A DNA stretch of 42,395 nt, from the NCBI GenBank assembly GCA_018898455.1, contig JAHIJO010000141.1, positions 1 through 42,395 of the forward strand, in the 5' to 3' direction. This document shows, piece after piece, positions 1-10,078 of this stretch. The notes under the pieces were generated by a model. That model saw only the letters and a program-made list of their open reading frames with translations, did not search any database and was not told the origin of the DNA. How positions within the stretch are numbered: position 1 is the stretch's first letter; each line of letters starts with the position of its first letter. The translations under genes were made by a program, and so were the position numbers. Origin of the DNA: Verrucomicrobiota bacterium (GTDB taxonomy: Bacteria > Verrucomicrobiota > Kiritimatiellia > JAAZAB01).

Positions 1-312
1 GGTGCCGTTGTACCGGACCAGGCGCACGTCCATTTGACTCCAAATGTTGGTAGGGGTGGCGTCCACACAGCGATTGGACAGCGTACAATCCAAGGGGATC
101 TCAGCCGCTTGTGTGCCGCTATACACCGTTTGAGTCTGCACGACAATGATAGCATCCGAGCCATACCAGCCGTTGGTGCCGTCCACGAGCGGGGTGCTGT
201 TGGTGTAACTTTCAAAATCGTCGCTGAACGGTACGGAGTTGGTGGTGCCGGTCCACCCTGGCAATACGGCCGAGGCCCAAACGATTCCAATGACTGCCCA
301 TAGTCTATTCAT
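1..312 (-). CDS. N-terminal part of a secreted protein (signal peptide), truncated by the window edge
   Basis: Reverse strand reads ggcaggaggtaacg-ATG then MNRLWAVIGIVWASAVLPGWTGTTNSVPFSDDFESYTNSTPLVDGTNGWYGSDAIIVVQTQTVYSGTQ..., open to base 1. Good Shine-Dalgarno and signal peptide. Absent from the ORF track because it is partial. Confidence 0.75.
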   Translation of the reverse strand, partial: MNRLWAVIGIVWASAVLPGWTGTTNSVPFSDDFESYTNSTPLVDGTNGWYGSDAIIVVQTQTVYSGTQAAEIPLDCTLSNRCVDATPTNIWSQMDVRLVRYNGT

Positions 313-447
313 CGTTACCTCCTGCCCATAGGACCATAATGATGCACTTCTTATTCAGACAAAATACTATCCGCGGATAAGTGGAAAGTCAAACATTTAA
401 TACCTGAAAATTGCACGGAGGCTGCAATTTTCACCCTCCGGGCCGTC

Positions 448-599
448 GTACCCCCGCATTAATGCGGGGGTACAAGGGGTTAACCACTTGCGTTGAGCGT
501 ATAACCCATTGGGTTATCCGCCCAACGCGACGTCTTTTCGCCAATGCCTTGTCAGCATTGACGAAAAGTGAATATTGCGCGATTTTCGCGCAATATTCA
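448..599. repeat. Cluster of four consecutive inverted repeats (hairpin array)
   Basis: GTACCCCCGCATT/AATGCGGGGGTAC (448-473); ATAACCCA-T-TGGGTTAT (501-517) nested in CGTTG...CAACG; CTTTTCG-cCAATGC-cttgtca-GCATTG-aCGAAAAG (534-568); TGAATATTGCGCG-atttt-CGCGCAATATTCA (569-599). Confidence 0.85.
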
Positions 600-729
600 G
601 GTAATAACTGGTCGAGCTACATCCACTAACCCATTACGGGGGTGCCAGGTGTTGACTTTCCCGGCAGGGAGATATACCTTTCCTGACACTTTGTCATGGC
701 GGGTAAAAAGATTAGGAAAGGATAAGATC

Positions 730-2019
730 ATGTTGAAAACAAAACCGACGGCGGGCGATACGCGGTGGTTTGTGCAGGACCGGTTCGGAATGTTCATCCA
801 CTGGGGTCTTTACGCCCTGCCGGCGCGGCATGAGTGGATCAAACATAACGAAGAGATCCCGGAAGAGAAATACGATGTCTATTTCCGGCATTTCGATCCG
901 GATTTGTATAATCCCGATCTCTGGGCACAGGCGGCCGCTGGCGCCGGCATGAAATATTTTGTGATAACCACCAAACACCATGAAGGCTTCTGCCTGTGGG
1001 ACTCGAAGCTGACCGACTATAAAGCGCCCAATACTCCGGCCGGGCGGGATCTCTTGACCCCAATGGTCCATTCTTTCCGCAAACAGAATATGCGCGTGGG
1101 ATTTTATCACTCGTTGATTGACTGGCATCATCCCCATAATGTCATTGATCCGCATATCGGTCCCTATCGTAATCGGGCGGACCGGACGCAGTTGAACAAG
1201 GGGCGCGATCAGGCCAGGTATGCCCGCTATCTGCACGGCCAGGTGCGTGAACTCCTGACCAAGTTCGGTAAAGTGGATATTCTATGGTTCGATTTCAGCT
1301 ATCCCAAACCGGATGGCAGTGGCAAGGGGCGCAAGGATTGGCAAAGCGAAAAACTGTATGCCTTGGTCCGCAAACTGGCCCCGCACATCATCCTTGATGA
1401 CCGGCTTGATCTCGAAGAGGGATGGGATATCAAGACTCCGGAGCAATATCAGCCGCGGGAATGGGTGAGGGTCAACGGTCAGCCCGTGGTCTGGGAAGCC
1501 TGCCAGACGTTTTCGGGATCCTGGGGCTATCATCGCGACGAGTCCAGCTGGAAGAGTATCGATCAATTGGTCCAAATGCTGATCGACACGGTCAGTAAAG
1601 GCGGCAATCTGTTGTTGAACGTCGGGCCGACCGGTCGCGGTGAATTCGACCAGCGGGTACTGGACCGTCTGGCAGGCATGGGCGAATGGATGAAACGGCA
1701 TAGCCGCTCCATCTATGGCTGTACCCAGGCGCCGGATGAGTTCAGCACACCCCGTGATTGCCGGCTGACGTATCATCCCGCTGCGCGCCGGCTTTACGTG
1801 CATGTCTTTGCCTGGCCGTTCCAGCATCTGTATCTGGACGGGTTTGCCGGCAAGGTGGCCTATGCCCAATTGTTGAACGATGCTTCGGAAATCCGCATGA
1901 CCGCGCCGGACAAGCAACAGCCGAAGACGGATTCCAAGGACAAGCACACCTTGGTGCTGAACCTTCCGGTGCAGAAGCCCCACGTGTCCGTTCCCGTCAT
2001 TGAGCTGTTCTTGAAATAG
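730..2019 (+). CDS. GH29 alpha-L-fucosidase-like protein
   Basis: WFVQDRFGMFIHWGLYALPARHEW, YFVITTKHHEGFCLWDSKLTDY, DILWFDFSYP and GGNLLLNVGPTGRGEF are GH29 motifs. ATG at 730 with upstream aggaaagg is preferred over GTG 568, which lies inside the hairpin array. Confidence 0.88.
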   Translation: MLKTKPTAGDTRWFVQDRFGMFIHWGLYALPARHEWIKHNEEIPEEKYDVYFRHFDPDLYNPDLWAQAAAGAGMKYFVITTKHHEGFCLWDSKLTDYKAPNTPAGRDLLTPMVHSFRKQNMRVGFYHSLIDWHHPHNVIDPHIGPYRNRADRTQLNKGRDQARYARYLHGQVRELLTKFGKVDILWFDFSYPKPDGSGKGRKDWQSEKLYALVRKLAPHIILDDRLDLEEGWDIKTPEQYQPREWVRVNGQPVVWEACQTFSGSWGYHRDESSWKSIDQLVQMLIDTVSKGGNLLLNVGPTGRGEFDQRVLDRLAGMGEWMKRHSRSIYGCTQAPDEFSTPRDCRLTYHPAARRLYVHVFAWPFQHLYLDGFAGKVAYAQLLNDASEIRMTAPDKQQPKTDSKDKHTLVLNLPVQKPHVSVPVIELFLK

Positions 2020-2072
2020 CCGCAGGACTTTCCGCTTGGTTTTTCGGGCCGGCGGGATACACTGGCCGTGTC

Positions 2073-4562
2073 ATGGATCCGGAGTGTTACCCCCATCTCC
2101 TGCGGCGGCCCTTGGTGGGCTTGGCCCTGGCGTTTATTGCCGGGACTTCAAGTGCCGTGCTGTTCCGGGGGGCGCCGTCGTTTTGGGTGGGCGGGGCGAC
2201 CGCGCTCCTGTTGCTTATCGCTCTGCTTTTCCATATTTGGCATCGGTTCAACCTCCGGCGGCCCGTAACGTCAGTCTTTGATTCTTCGCTTTCGATCTTG
2301 CCCCGGCTGTTTTCAGGTATGGCCACGCTGGTCTTGTATTTTGCCGTGGCCGGTGCGGCTTGGTTTTCTGCTTCCTTGCGCCTGGATGATCCATCTACTC
2401 AAGCGCTTTCCGCCCGGATGACTCGACCGCGCGAAAGCGTGGAACTGGAGGGGATTGTTGCCGATGATCCCGTCAGTCGCCCCGCCTGGAACAACGACCG
2501 CCAGGTTTGGAGCTTTCCGCTCCGGGTGGAATCAATCCGGCAGGTTCTTGCCTGGGAACCGGCGCGGGGCACAGTCCAGGTTATCCTGACGGTTCCTTCA
2601 GAGGACGAACGTCGGCCTCAGTATGGCGATTGCTGGCGCCTGGCCGGCGTGCTCACGGACAACGCCCGCTTCCCGGAAGATGAATTTGCGGCAAATTCCT
2701 CCCGTCCGGTTCTCGACTGGCTCAACCGGCGGTACACGTTTCGGACCGACCCGGATGCCGCGGTGTGCCTGGTCCCTTGCCAAGGTTTGTCCCTGATGGG
2801 AGCCTGCTTCCAATTGCGTCAGCAGTGTGCCGCCCTTCTGGCGCTGGGTATTGGTCATCGCCCTGACGTAGTCGGGCTGTTGCGGGCGATCCTGCTGGGA
2901 TATCGTCAGGAACTTCCGGAGAAACTGCGGAACGATTTCGTCGCAACCGGCACCTACCATATCTTTGCGATTTCCGGTCAGCATGTCGCCATCTTGGCGC
3001 TGTTCATTATCGTGGTGCTGCAATCCTATCGCGTGTCGCGCGTCACCTGGTTCCTGTATGTCGCGCCGATTCTGGTGGTGTTTACGTTGTCAACCGGAAT
3101 GAGTTCCAGTGCCGTTCGCGGTTGTTTAATGGCCCTGTTATGTTTCCTGGGACCGCTGGTCGGGCGTAAACCGGATATTCCTTCGGCCATGGCCTTGGCC
3201 GCGCTGATCATCCTGGCCGTGGATCCGTTCCATCTGTTCGATTATGGATTTCTGCTCTCGTTTGTCGCGGTCAGCGGCCTGATCGTGTTATGCCCGCCAA
3301 TGCTCCGGCGGGTGGCGCCGGCTTTGGAGCCCGATCCGTTCCGCCTCCAGCCGGAGCCAAAGCCTGTTCATTGGAGCCGGCGCGCCTTCCGGGCCGTTGC
3401 CTTCCTGTTCGTCACTTCCCTGGCGGCCTGGCTGGTGACAACGCCGCTGGTCGCGCGCTGGTTCAACCTGGTGTCGCCAGTGGCCTTACTGGCAAACCTG
3501 GTCGTGATTCCCATCACGACCCTCGTGCTTCTGGCCGGTTGTCTGGCGATCCTCTTTGGCTGGGCGGTTCCGGTCCTGGGCGAAATTTTCAACTTCACCA
3601 ACGTGGCGCTGGTCTCGTTCCTGCTGTGGATAACCGATCTGATGGCGCGTATTCCGTACGGCCATGTCTTTGTCCGATCCCCGCCGCTCTGGAGCCTGGC
3701 CGTATGGTATGGAACGCTTGCCATGTGGGTCGGGTGGCGTCAGCGAGCCTGGTGCTGGATTATCGCACCGGTTCTGCTGGCATTGTCGCTGGGCGCGGGT
3801 TTCCTGGGATCAAGGAATGCCGTTGTGCTGGATGTTATCAATTGGGGAGATGGCCCCGTCTGTTTCGTGAATGGCATCGGCGGGGATGACCTTCTGATTA
3901 ATCCCGGATCCCGTTACCACGTTCGCAAAGTCATCCGCCATTTGCGCCGGCAGGGAGTGGATGGTTTAAAAGCCGTTGTCCTGGCCGGCGCCGGCAGTTC
4001 CCGCGCCGGCGGGACCCCGGATATTCTGCAAACCATGGCGGTCGGAGAACTCTGGATTCCGTCCAGCGCCGGGCGATCCGTAACATTGCGGGAAGCGCGT
4101 GAGGCCGCACGTGAGCAAGGTGTGGCTATCCGCAATATGACGAATGGCGCAACGATCAGATTGCGGGGCGGGACGACGTGGTCATTTCTGTTCACGCCGG
4201 CTGACAGCTCAGCCGCCCTGACAGGTAAACCCCTATTGGCCTGGCGACTGCAGAGGGGAGCAAGGTCGGTACTATGTGCGGACAACGTATCCTCTCCGAT
4301 GACCGCCGGGATGAGTGCGTTGGCAAGGAGCTTGATCCCGACCGTACTCATTGAAAATAGGATGGATCCTGATCCCGCGCGGAGTTCCCGGGCGGCATGG
4401 CCGGCAGCCATCAATTCCGAATGGCGCATTATCTGTACGCGCCTCCTTCTTCAGGATGAGCCGCCCGGGACTCCGGCTTCCTCCCATATCATCCGGTTGG
4501 CGCCGGGGCAGGGGGTAAGGATTCATTTGAAGGATACGATCGTTCGGGTGGAGCAATTTTGA
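2073..4562 (+). CDS. comEC: ComEC/Rec2 family competence protein
   Basis: 829 aa polytopic protein with the Competence-domain motif LRAILLGYRQELPEKLRNDFVATGTYHIFAISGQHVAILALF. The C-terminal region resembles a metallo-beta-lactamase domain but is degenerate. Confidence 0.88.
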   Translation: MDPECYPHLLRRPLVGLALAFIAGTSSAVLFRGAPSFWVGGATALLLLIALLFHIWHRFNLRRPVTSVFDSSLSILPRLFSGMATLVLYFAVAGAAWFSASLRLDDPSTQALSARMTRPRESVELEGIVADDPVSRPAWNNDRQVWSFPLRVESIRQVLAWEPARGTVQVILTVPSEDERRPQYGDCWRLAGVLTDNARFPEDEFAANSSRPVLDWLNRRYTFRTDPDAAVCLVPCQGLSLMGACFQLRQQCAALLALGIGHRPDVVGLLRAILLGYRQELPEKLRNDFVATGTYHIFAISGQHVAILALFIIVVLQSYRVSRVTWFLYVAPILVVFTLSTGMSSSAVRGCLMALLCFLGPLVGRKPDIPSAMALAALIILAVDPFHLFDYGFLLSFVAVSGLIVLCPPMLRRVAPALEPDPFRLQPEPKPVHWSRRAFRAVAFLFVTSLAAWLVTTPLVARWFNLVSPVALLANLVVIPITTLVLLAGCLAILFGWAVPVLGEIFNFTNVALVSFLLWITDLMARIPYGHVFVRSPPLWSLAVWYGTLAMWVGWRQRAWCWIIAPVLLALSLGAGFLGSRNAVVLDVINWGDGPVCFVNGIGGDDLLINPGSRYHVRKVIRHLRRQGVDGLKAVVLAGAGSSRAGGTPDILQTMAVGELWIPSSAGRSVTLREAREAAREQGVAIRNMTNGATIRLRGGTTWSFLFTPADSSAALTGKPLLAWRLQRGARSVLCADNVSSPMTAGMSALARSLIPTVLIENRMDPDPARSSRAAWPAAINSEWRIICTRLLLQDEPPGTPASSHIIRLAPGQGVRIHLKDTIVRVEQF

Positions 4563-4694
4563 CCTGCATTATGCTTGACAACCTGATGTCGGATCATTTT
4601 AATCATTTGCCATACTATTAAAGGAAAATTCATTAAGGGTTGCCGATTTTTTCATTTCGCGCGCGGCTTATGCCGCGTTCAACAAGGGGGTCGT

Positions 4695-6272
4695 ATGACA
4701 AAGCGGTTTGGACTGTGTGTGGTTGGTTTATGGATGATGGCGACGATCGGATTTGGGCAGGCGCCCGCAGACACGCCGCCGCCGGATGATATCGGATTCA
4801 TGGATCCCATGAGCATGAATCCTAATGAGCTCATGACGCGCGTCAACGAAATGCTTCAGCAGGGTAATACGAATTCGGCGATCAACATGCTGATGATCGG
4901 TCATGCCATGAATCTGTCCCGGCAAGCCAGCACGTTTGGCGTGTTGCTGAATAATCTGCTGGCGACCGGCAATCTGCCGGAGGCCGAGCGCATCTACCAG
5001 GAGAACATGGCTCAGCAGGACCGCCTGACGCGTGACTATTTCAATCTCCTCCATACGTATTATGACCGGCAGGGAGATAAGCAGGCCTTGCTGGAATGGA
5101 CCACCAGCCTGCAGGCCCGGGCTATGCCTCAGGATTTTCGCGCCCAGGCGTTTGGGTGGTTGCTCGACGCCAGTCGAAGTCTGGGACCTGTGAGTCGAGT
5201 GACGCAGCTGGTCCCGGTCTGCATCACCAACTTTAATGTGTCGATAAGCTGGGGTCTGTTGAATGGAGCCATTGAGGCCTATAATAAAACCGGTGATCTA
5301 AAGGCAGCGAACAGTGTCTGTGATGCTTTGGAACGCGCCGCGCGCCGGCAACCCGAATTGCGCCTGCTGGTGACTTGTCAGCGTGTGAAGTTGCTCTTTT
5401 CCGCCGGGCGTTGGCCGGAAGCTGAAACCTGTTTTAAGAAGGAAGCGTCGGCGATACCGGACCAGGAATTACTCGATTGTTTTCAGCGCGCGCTGGCGTA
5501 CGTCGGCCAGACCAATCAGTTTGACCTGAAAGATCGCCTGTGTGAATGGGTGTTAAAGAAAGCGAAAAATAAGCCTGCGACATGGCAGGCCGCCGCTCGC
5601 ACCTGGCTGGAAACTGCCCAAGCTCGCAAGGCGATCGCGGATATCCCAGTTCGATTTGATGCGCTGATAAAATTGGGATACGCCGACAATGAACTCACTG
5701 TGTTATTTTATAAGTATTGGCGGGTGATCTTGAAGGACGGCAAGCCGGCCAACTTGACAGCCATGATCAAGATTGGCGAGCGGCTGGCAGCAGCCATGCC
5801 GGACAAACAGGAAAAGGAGTGGTTGGGGATCACTACCTCGGAAGGTTATTTCATGCTGGAAAACTATGAACGGGCGTTAAAACTGATGGAGGATTCGGTT
5901 GCGATTATGGAGCGTCCCGAGCAAGAGATCATCGTCAATAAGATCAAAGCGCACCTGGCGCTCCAAAAAGGTAATAAGCAAGAAGCAATCGAGCGTTTTC
6001 GTATGTTCATGGATTCCGTCAAGGGCTGGACCCGTACGGAAGAGGATCCAATCAGCGGATTGTATATCACCAAGGAAATGTGTCTGGGGTTGAACGCCAG
6101 GCGGATTGGAGATATAATGAGTTCCATGAACGATGCCCAGGGGGCGCAGGCGGCTTTTCAGGAAGCGGATGGTTATTACACCACGGCGCTGAAGGAAGCG
6201 AAGGCAAACTCGCCGGAAGTCGACTATATCAAGACTCGGCAGGCCGAACTGTCCCGGCTGATGAAGAAATAA
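4695..6272 (+). CDS. Secreted/periplasmic TPR-like repeat protein
   Basis: Signal peptide MTKRFGLCVVGLWMMATIGFGQAPA; helical-repeat composition; SD caagggggtcgt-ATG. Confidence 0.7.
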   Translation: MTKRFGLCVVGLWMMATIGFGQAPADTPPPDDIGFMDPMSMNPNELMTRVNEMLQQGNTNSAINMLMIGHAMNLSRQASTFGVLLNNLLATGNLPEAERIYQENMAQQDRLTRDYFNLLHTYYDRQGDKQALLEWTTSLQARAMPQDFRAQAFGWLLDASRSLGPVSRVTQLVPVCITNFNVSISWGLLNGAIEAYNKTGDLKAANSVCDALERAARRQPELRLLVTCQRVKLLFSAGRWPEAETCFKKEASAIPDQELLDCFQRALAYVGQTNQFDLKDRLCEWVLKKAKNKPATWQAAARTWLETAQARKAIADIPVRFDALIKLGYADNELTVLFYKYWRVILKDGKPANLTAMIKIGERLAAAMPDKQEKEWLGITTSEGYFMLENYERALKLMEDSVAIMERPEQEIIVNKIKAHLALQKGNKQEAIERFRMFMDSVKGWTRTEEDPISGLYITKEMCLGLNARRIGDIMSSMNDAQGAQAAFQEADGYYTTALKEAKANSPEVDYIKTRQAELSRLMKK

Positions 6273-6499
6273 TCATGCATCCCTGACTCTCGGTTCACGG
6301 GGTGCCTTGATTTCCAATGCGGAGGGCGTTTGCATCGTTTCCGCCTTGAAGTTCGGGCCTGTTGTCACCACGGTATCCGGCGATGTCTTCAACGACGCTC
6401 AGCCGTCGCTGCCCACTCGCCAGGGAATCGATCGCCTCATTCAGAAAGATTGACCGGTTTACCACTTCGTGATACGGTTGCGTCCACTTTGTACACCAT

Positions 6500-6573
6500 C
6501 GGGGCGTAGCGCAGACTGGTAGCGCGTTTGCTTGGGGTGCAAAAGGTCATGAGTTCAAATCTCATCGCCCCGA
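6500..6573 (+). tRNA. tRNA-Pro (anticodon GGG)
   Basis: Acceptor CGGGGCG/CGCCCCG (6500-6506/6566-6572), anticodon stem-loop TTTGC-TTGGGGT-GCAAA, T-arm GAGTTCAAATCTC. CCA is not encoded. Confidence 0.92.
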
Positions 6574-6584
6574 CCCCTCTTGTT

Positions 6585-6629
6585 AGCAAAAATGCCTTGT
6601 ATTCATTGATGAATATGAGGCTTTTTGCT
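6585..6629. terminator. Large hairpin immediately downstream of tRNA-Pro (terminator or element end)
   Basis: AGCAAAAATGCC-ttg-TATTCAT-tg-ATGAATA-tga-GGCTTTTTGCT. Confidence 0.5.
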
Positions 6630-7060
6630 TTCCAGCCCTAAAAGTGCTTCAGGTTGAAACAGGGTGATTTCAGGCGGTCAAAAGCACCCACATACGCACC
6701 CACAAAATTAAAATGACGGTTCAGATGGCGGACGGTCCAGGGTTCAGAAAAGAAAAATAACACCCACAACATTCCTGCCAAGGGCATTTGGAAGAAAAAT
6801 AATCTCTCGGCTGATACCGGCGCTGGTCCCGATCCACCCTGGCAACATGGCCGCCGCGAGCGTCCGCAACCGTTTTCTTTCAACTGGCTTTTCGGGACAT
6901 GCCCTGATACAGTCAAAACCGCTGTGAACGTGCACGCAGGCTTGCCCGCTAGCGGCTTCGCGCAGGTGGGGGGCAGGCCCCTGCAATAGGCTTATTCGCT
7001 ATTCGTAGGACTGACCACTGGTCGCCTGGAAGGCTCATATAGCATGAAAGGCAGAAGACT

Positions 7061-7747
7061 ATGAAACCTGAAAAACGGATCGCAGATTGGGAAGTGTGGG
7101 GTGTAGCCATCGTCGTGTCACTGGCTGCAATCGCCCTTCTTCACTACCGGGGCGTAAACGGGGAAACGGTAGCAGAAACGATACAGAACATCGGCGCGGC
7201 TGTCATTCCGATCCTGGCTGCTTTCGTTGCTGCCCGCCTTGTCATGCGCAATATGAGCCTTGAAGATAAATGCTTGCATGTCGGCGAGGATGCCCTTCGT
7301 CGTCTCCAGGCCAAAAACCCTGGAATGCTCAAGGGGCCAAAAGCAAACCGGGAGAATTACGATCAGGAAAATTCAGGCGATGTGGGCCGATATATCTTTT
7401 TCCAACGAAACAATAATGGGAGAAAGGCCCAATTTATTCCGCTTCTTCCCTTGAAAGGCGGCATTGTTGAGATTCGGGTCCCCAAAATGGCCATGCTCCT
7501 TCTCGGCAGTGAGAGAGAGGGCTTGGAGATGGAGCAGAAGGATCTTCTCGCAAAGGTCCAGGTTTCAGTCAAAACTATGCTTGAACGTAATTATCCTGGT
7601 TCATTCGAAATTCTATCACACAAACATGAAGACATTGCTATCGTTGTGGATTTTGACGAATCACGCCTTAGCCTCAGGAGATTTGGCAAGGCAGTTGAAG
7701 CATGCGCAGATACAGCCTTAAAAACAGTAGTGGACACTTTGCGGTAA
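7061..7747 (+). CDS. Membrane protein of unknown function (two N-terminal TM segments plus cytoplasmic domain)
   Basis: VWGVAIVVSLAAIALLHY and IGAAVIPILAAFVAARLVM are hydrophobic segments. First gene of a plus-strand set with short gaps. Confidence 0.65.
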   Translation: MKPEKRIADWEVWGVAIVVSLAAIALLHYRGVNGETVAETIQNIGAAVIPILAAFVAARLVMRNMSLEDKCLHVGEDALRRLQAKNPGMLKGPKANRENYDQENSGDVGRYIFFQRNNNGRKAQFIPLLPLKGGIVEIRVPKMAMLLLGSEREGLEMEQKDLLAKVQVSVKTMLERNYPGSFEILSHKHEDIAIVVDFDESRLSLRRFGKAVEACADTALKTVVDTLR

Positions 7748-7806
7748 GGATTGGAAAAGCATCAAGTCGAAAAAGAGTATGCCATGGCTGTTTGGAGGAC
7801 TGAATT

Positions 7807-9051
7807 GTGAAAATATGTATTCGCCGGGGCGCCAAACAGATCGGTGGAACCTGCATCGAGATTGAGTCGCAGGCCAGCCGGCTCGTCCTTGACATCGGCC
7901 AGCCGTTGGATAGCCCGGATGCTGAATCAGTGGACATGCCTGGCGTAGACGGCTTTGACAAGGCAGATCCTTCGCTTCTGGGCATTGTGCTGTCGCATCC
8001 CCACATGGATCATTATGGTTTGGCTTTCCGCGTCCCCCCGACCACAACCTTCCTCATGGGAGCGGCGACCGAGCGGATATTGGCTGCGGCGGCCGTGTTT
8101 ACGCCGTCCGGCGGAACATTCTCCAATGTCATCCATCTTGCGGACCGCAAGCCAATTGTGCTTGGCCCATTCCTGATCACGCCGTTTCTGATGGACCATT
8201 CGGCCTACGATAGCTACGCGCTGTTGATCGAGAGCGATGGCAAACGGCTCTTTTACACCGGAGATTTGCGCGGGCATGGCCGGAAGGCATCACTGTTTGA
8301 ACGTCTCGTGGCCAATCCACCAAAGGACGTACACGTCCTGATCATGGAAGGAACCACCATTGCCCGGGCGGGAACTGAAGAAGGCTTTCCGACAGAGGCC
8401 GACATCGAAGATAAGCTCGTTGGGATCTTTCATGACACGAAGGGCCTTCCGCTTGTTTGGTGCTCGGGACAGAACATCGACCGTCTCGTGACGGTTTTCA
8501 GAGCGGCCAAACGGTCTAACCGTCAGTTCATAATCGACATGTACACGGCCCATATCCTCAAAGCCACAGGCAATCAACACATTCCCCAGGCCGACTGGCC
8601 TGGCATACGCGTGTTCCTGCCGGAGTTCCAGAAGCGCCGGATCAAGCGGGATGGCGCCTTCGATGTGGCGGCTCTGTATCGCGACTTTCGGATATTTCCC
8701 GAGAAGTTGGCTGAAGCGGCAGGTAAATCCGTGATGCTGTTTCGGCCGAGCATGCAGATTGATGTGGAAAGCGCTGCCTGCCTTGACGGGGCGTGCCTGG
8801 TCTACTCGATGTGGGACGGGTATCTTGCGGAGGAGAAGATAAAACCGTTTCTCGCGTGGCTTGATGAACGTGGGATCCCCATACATAAATGCCACACGTC
8901 AGGCCATGCCCCGCTCTGCGATCTGAAGCGCCTGCGCAATGCATTCGCGGGAGCCGTGGCCGTGCCCGTCCACTGCGCCGAGCCGGAGATGTTTGCCAAA
9001 GCCTTTGATCGAGTTGAACGGCATTCAGATAATGAGTGGTGGGAAATATGA
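7807..9051 (+). CDS. Metallo-beta-lactamase/beta-CASP family hydrolase (RNase J/CPSF-like)
   Basis: MBL motifs LSHPHMDHYG, MDHSAYDSYALLIE and LFYTGDLRGHGRK; beta-CASP-like LPLVWCSGQNIDRLVTVFRAAKRSNRQFIIDMYTAHIL; C-terminal CHTSGHAPLCDLKRL. GTG start. Confidence 0.85.
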   Translation: MKICIRRGAKQIGGTCIEIESQASRLVLDIGQPLDSPDAESVDMPGVDGFDKADPSLLGIVLSHPHMDHYGLAFRVPPTTTFLMGAATERILAAAAVFTPSGGTFSNVIHLADRKPIVLGPFLITPFLMDHSAYDSYALLIESDGKRLFYTGDLRGHGRKASLFERLVANPPKDVHVLIMEGTTIARAGTEEGFPTEADIEDKLVGIFHDTKGLPLVWCSGQNIDRLVTVFRAAKRSNRQFIIDMYTAHILKATGNQHIPQADWPGIRVFLPEFQKRRIKRDGAFDVAALYRDFRIFPEKLAEAAGKSVMLFRPSMQIDVESAACLDGACLVYSMWDGYLAEEKIKPFLAWLDERGIPIHKCHTSGHAPLCDLKRLRNAFAGAVAVPVHCAEPEMFAKAFDRVERHSDNEWWEI

Positions 9052-9063
9052 AAGGGGACCGCA

Positions 9064-10053
9064 ATGGCCCCAAGGTATGATCGATCTTTGTCTCCGGGCG
9101 CTCTTAAACTCCTGCTGCCTGATGGACCGCTTCGGTTTCTGGTGTCAGACCTGCCTCTGTACCGGGATGATCCATACGCCTTTGACATTCAGTTGCGTGA
9201 AAATAATACGCTCATGTATTATCGGGGTACGACCAGGCTGCTGTCCGTTCGGATTCACGAGAACGGAGACATTCGGGCTGTTACGCAGGCTGACAAGGCG
9301 TACGGACGCTATCCCTCATCTAAGGAAGCATACGCGGGCATGATGCGCGAGTGGAAACTTGAAGAAGCAAATGAGATGGCGATTGCTTTTCACGATTACC
9401 TTCTGAAATCCGCTGAGGCATGCAAAAACAGATACTACGGGAATAGGAAAGAAGGATACTGGCAGAACCGCCTGTGTATTGATTGGGGACTTCGGTGGCA
9501 AACCAATCAGCAATTCATGATCATTGACCGTGAATGCGTCATTGGATTCGATAGTGAACAAGAAAAGCGCGCGTTTTACGATCCCCTGTATCGGCCGTAT
9601 AACGAAATCCGCAATCAACTGCAGAAAGAAGCATGCAAAATCTGGGGAAAAGCGCGGGAAAAGCCATTTGGGGACGAGCTCGATATCTTGGCTTTGGACA
9701 GTCAAAATAATCTGGTCGCCATAGAACTTAAGCATGGCTGCAATCCGGGCGGAATTTACTGGGGACCGTTGCAGGTGCTGGCATATCGGGATGCCTTCAA
9801 AAGTAAGCTTGCCGTAGTTACTCGGGGCATAAAGAAATTGGTTGAACAGAAGGTCTTGTTGGGACTCTTGCCGCAAACGGCATTAAGCCGGCTGCCGGAT
9901 GACGCTTTCCCGGCGGTTAAAACCGTGCTGGTCATCGGAGACCCGAATCTTAAAAGCAAATGCTGGGACAATCTCAATCGCGTAGTCAAGGAATTGAACG
10001 TGTCAAAGACAGATGAAGACCGGGACGGACTGCGCCTCATCACGCTGGAGTAA
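9064..10053 (+). CDS. Putative PD-(D/E)XK-fold nuclease-like protein
   Basis: GDELDILALDSQNNLVAIELKHG fits D-x(n)-ExK. Starts 12 nt after the beta-CASP gene. Confidence 0.55.
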   Translation: MAPRYDRSLSPGALKLLLPDGPLRFLVSDLPLYRDDPYAFDIQLRENNTLMYYRGTTRLLSVRIHENGDIRAVTQADKAYGRYPSSKEAYAGMMREWKLEEANEMAIAFHDYLLKSAEACKNRYYGNRKEGYWQNRLCIDWGLRWQTNQQFMIIDRECVIGFDSEQEKRAFYDPLYRPYNEIRNQLQKEACKIWGKAREKPFGDELDILALDSQNNLVAIELKHGCNPGGIYWGPLQVLAYRDAFKSKLAVVTRGIKKLVEQKVLLGLLPQTALSRLPDDAFPAVKTVLVIGDPNLKSKCWDNLNRVVKELNVSKTDEDRDGLRLITLE

Positions 10054-10078
10054 GATGCTTCCAACCCCGAGGTAAATC

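Noticed and set aside
6638-6986. Minus-strand ORFs after tRNA-Pro
   Set aside because: Overlapping frames with low-complexity, non-protein-like translation; at most decayed sequence.
7807-9051. Housekeeping RNase J
   Set aside because: beta-CASP motifs are present, but it is shorter than typical RNase J and lies in an accessory cassette, so I kept a family-level call only.
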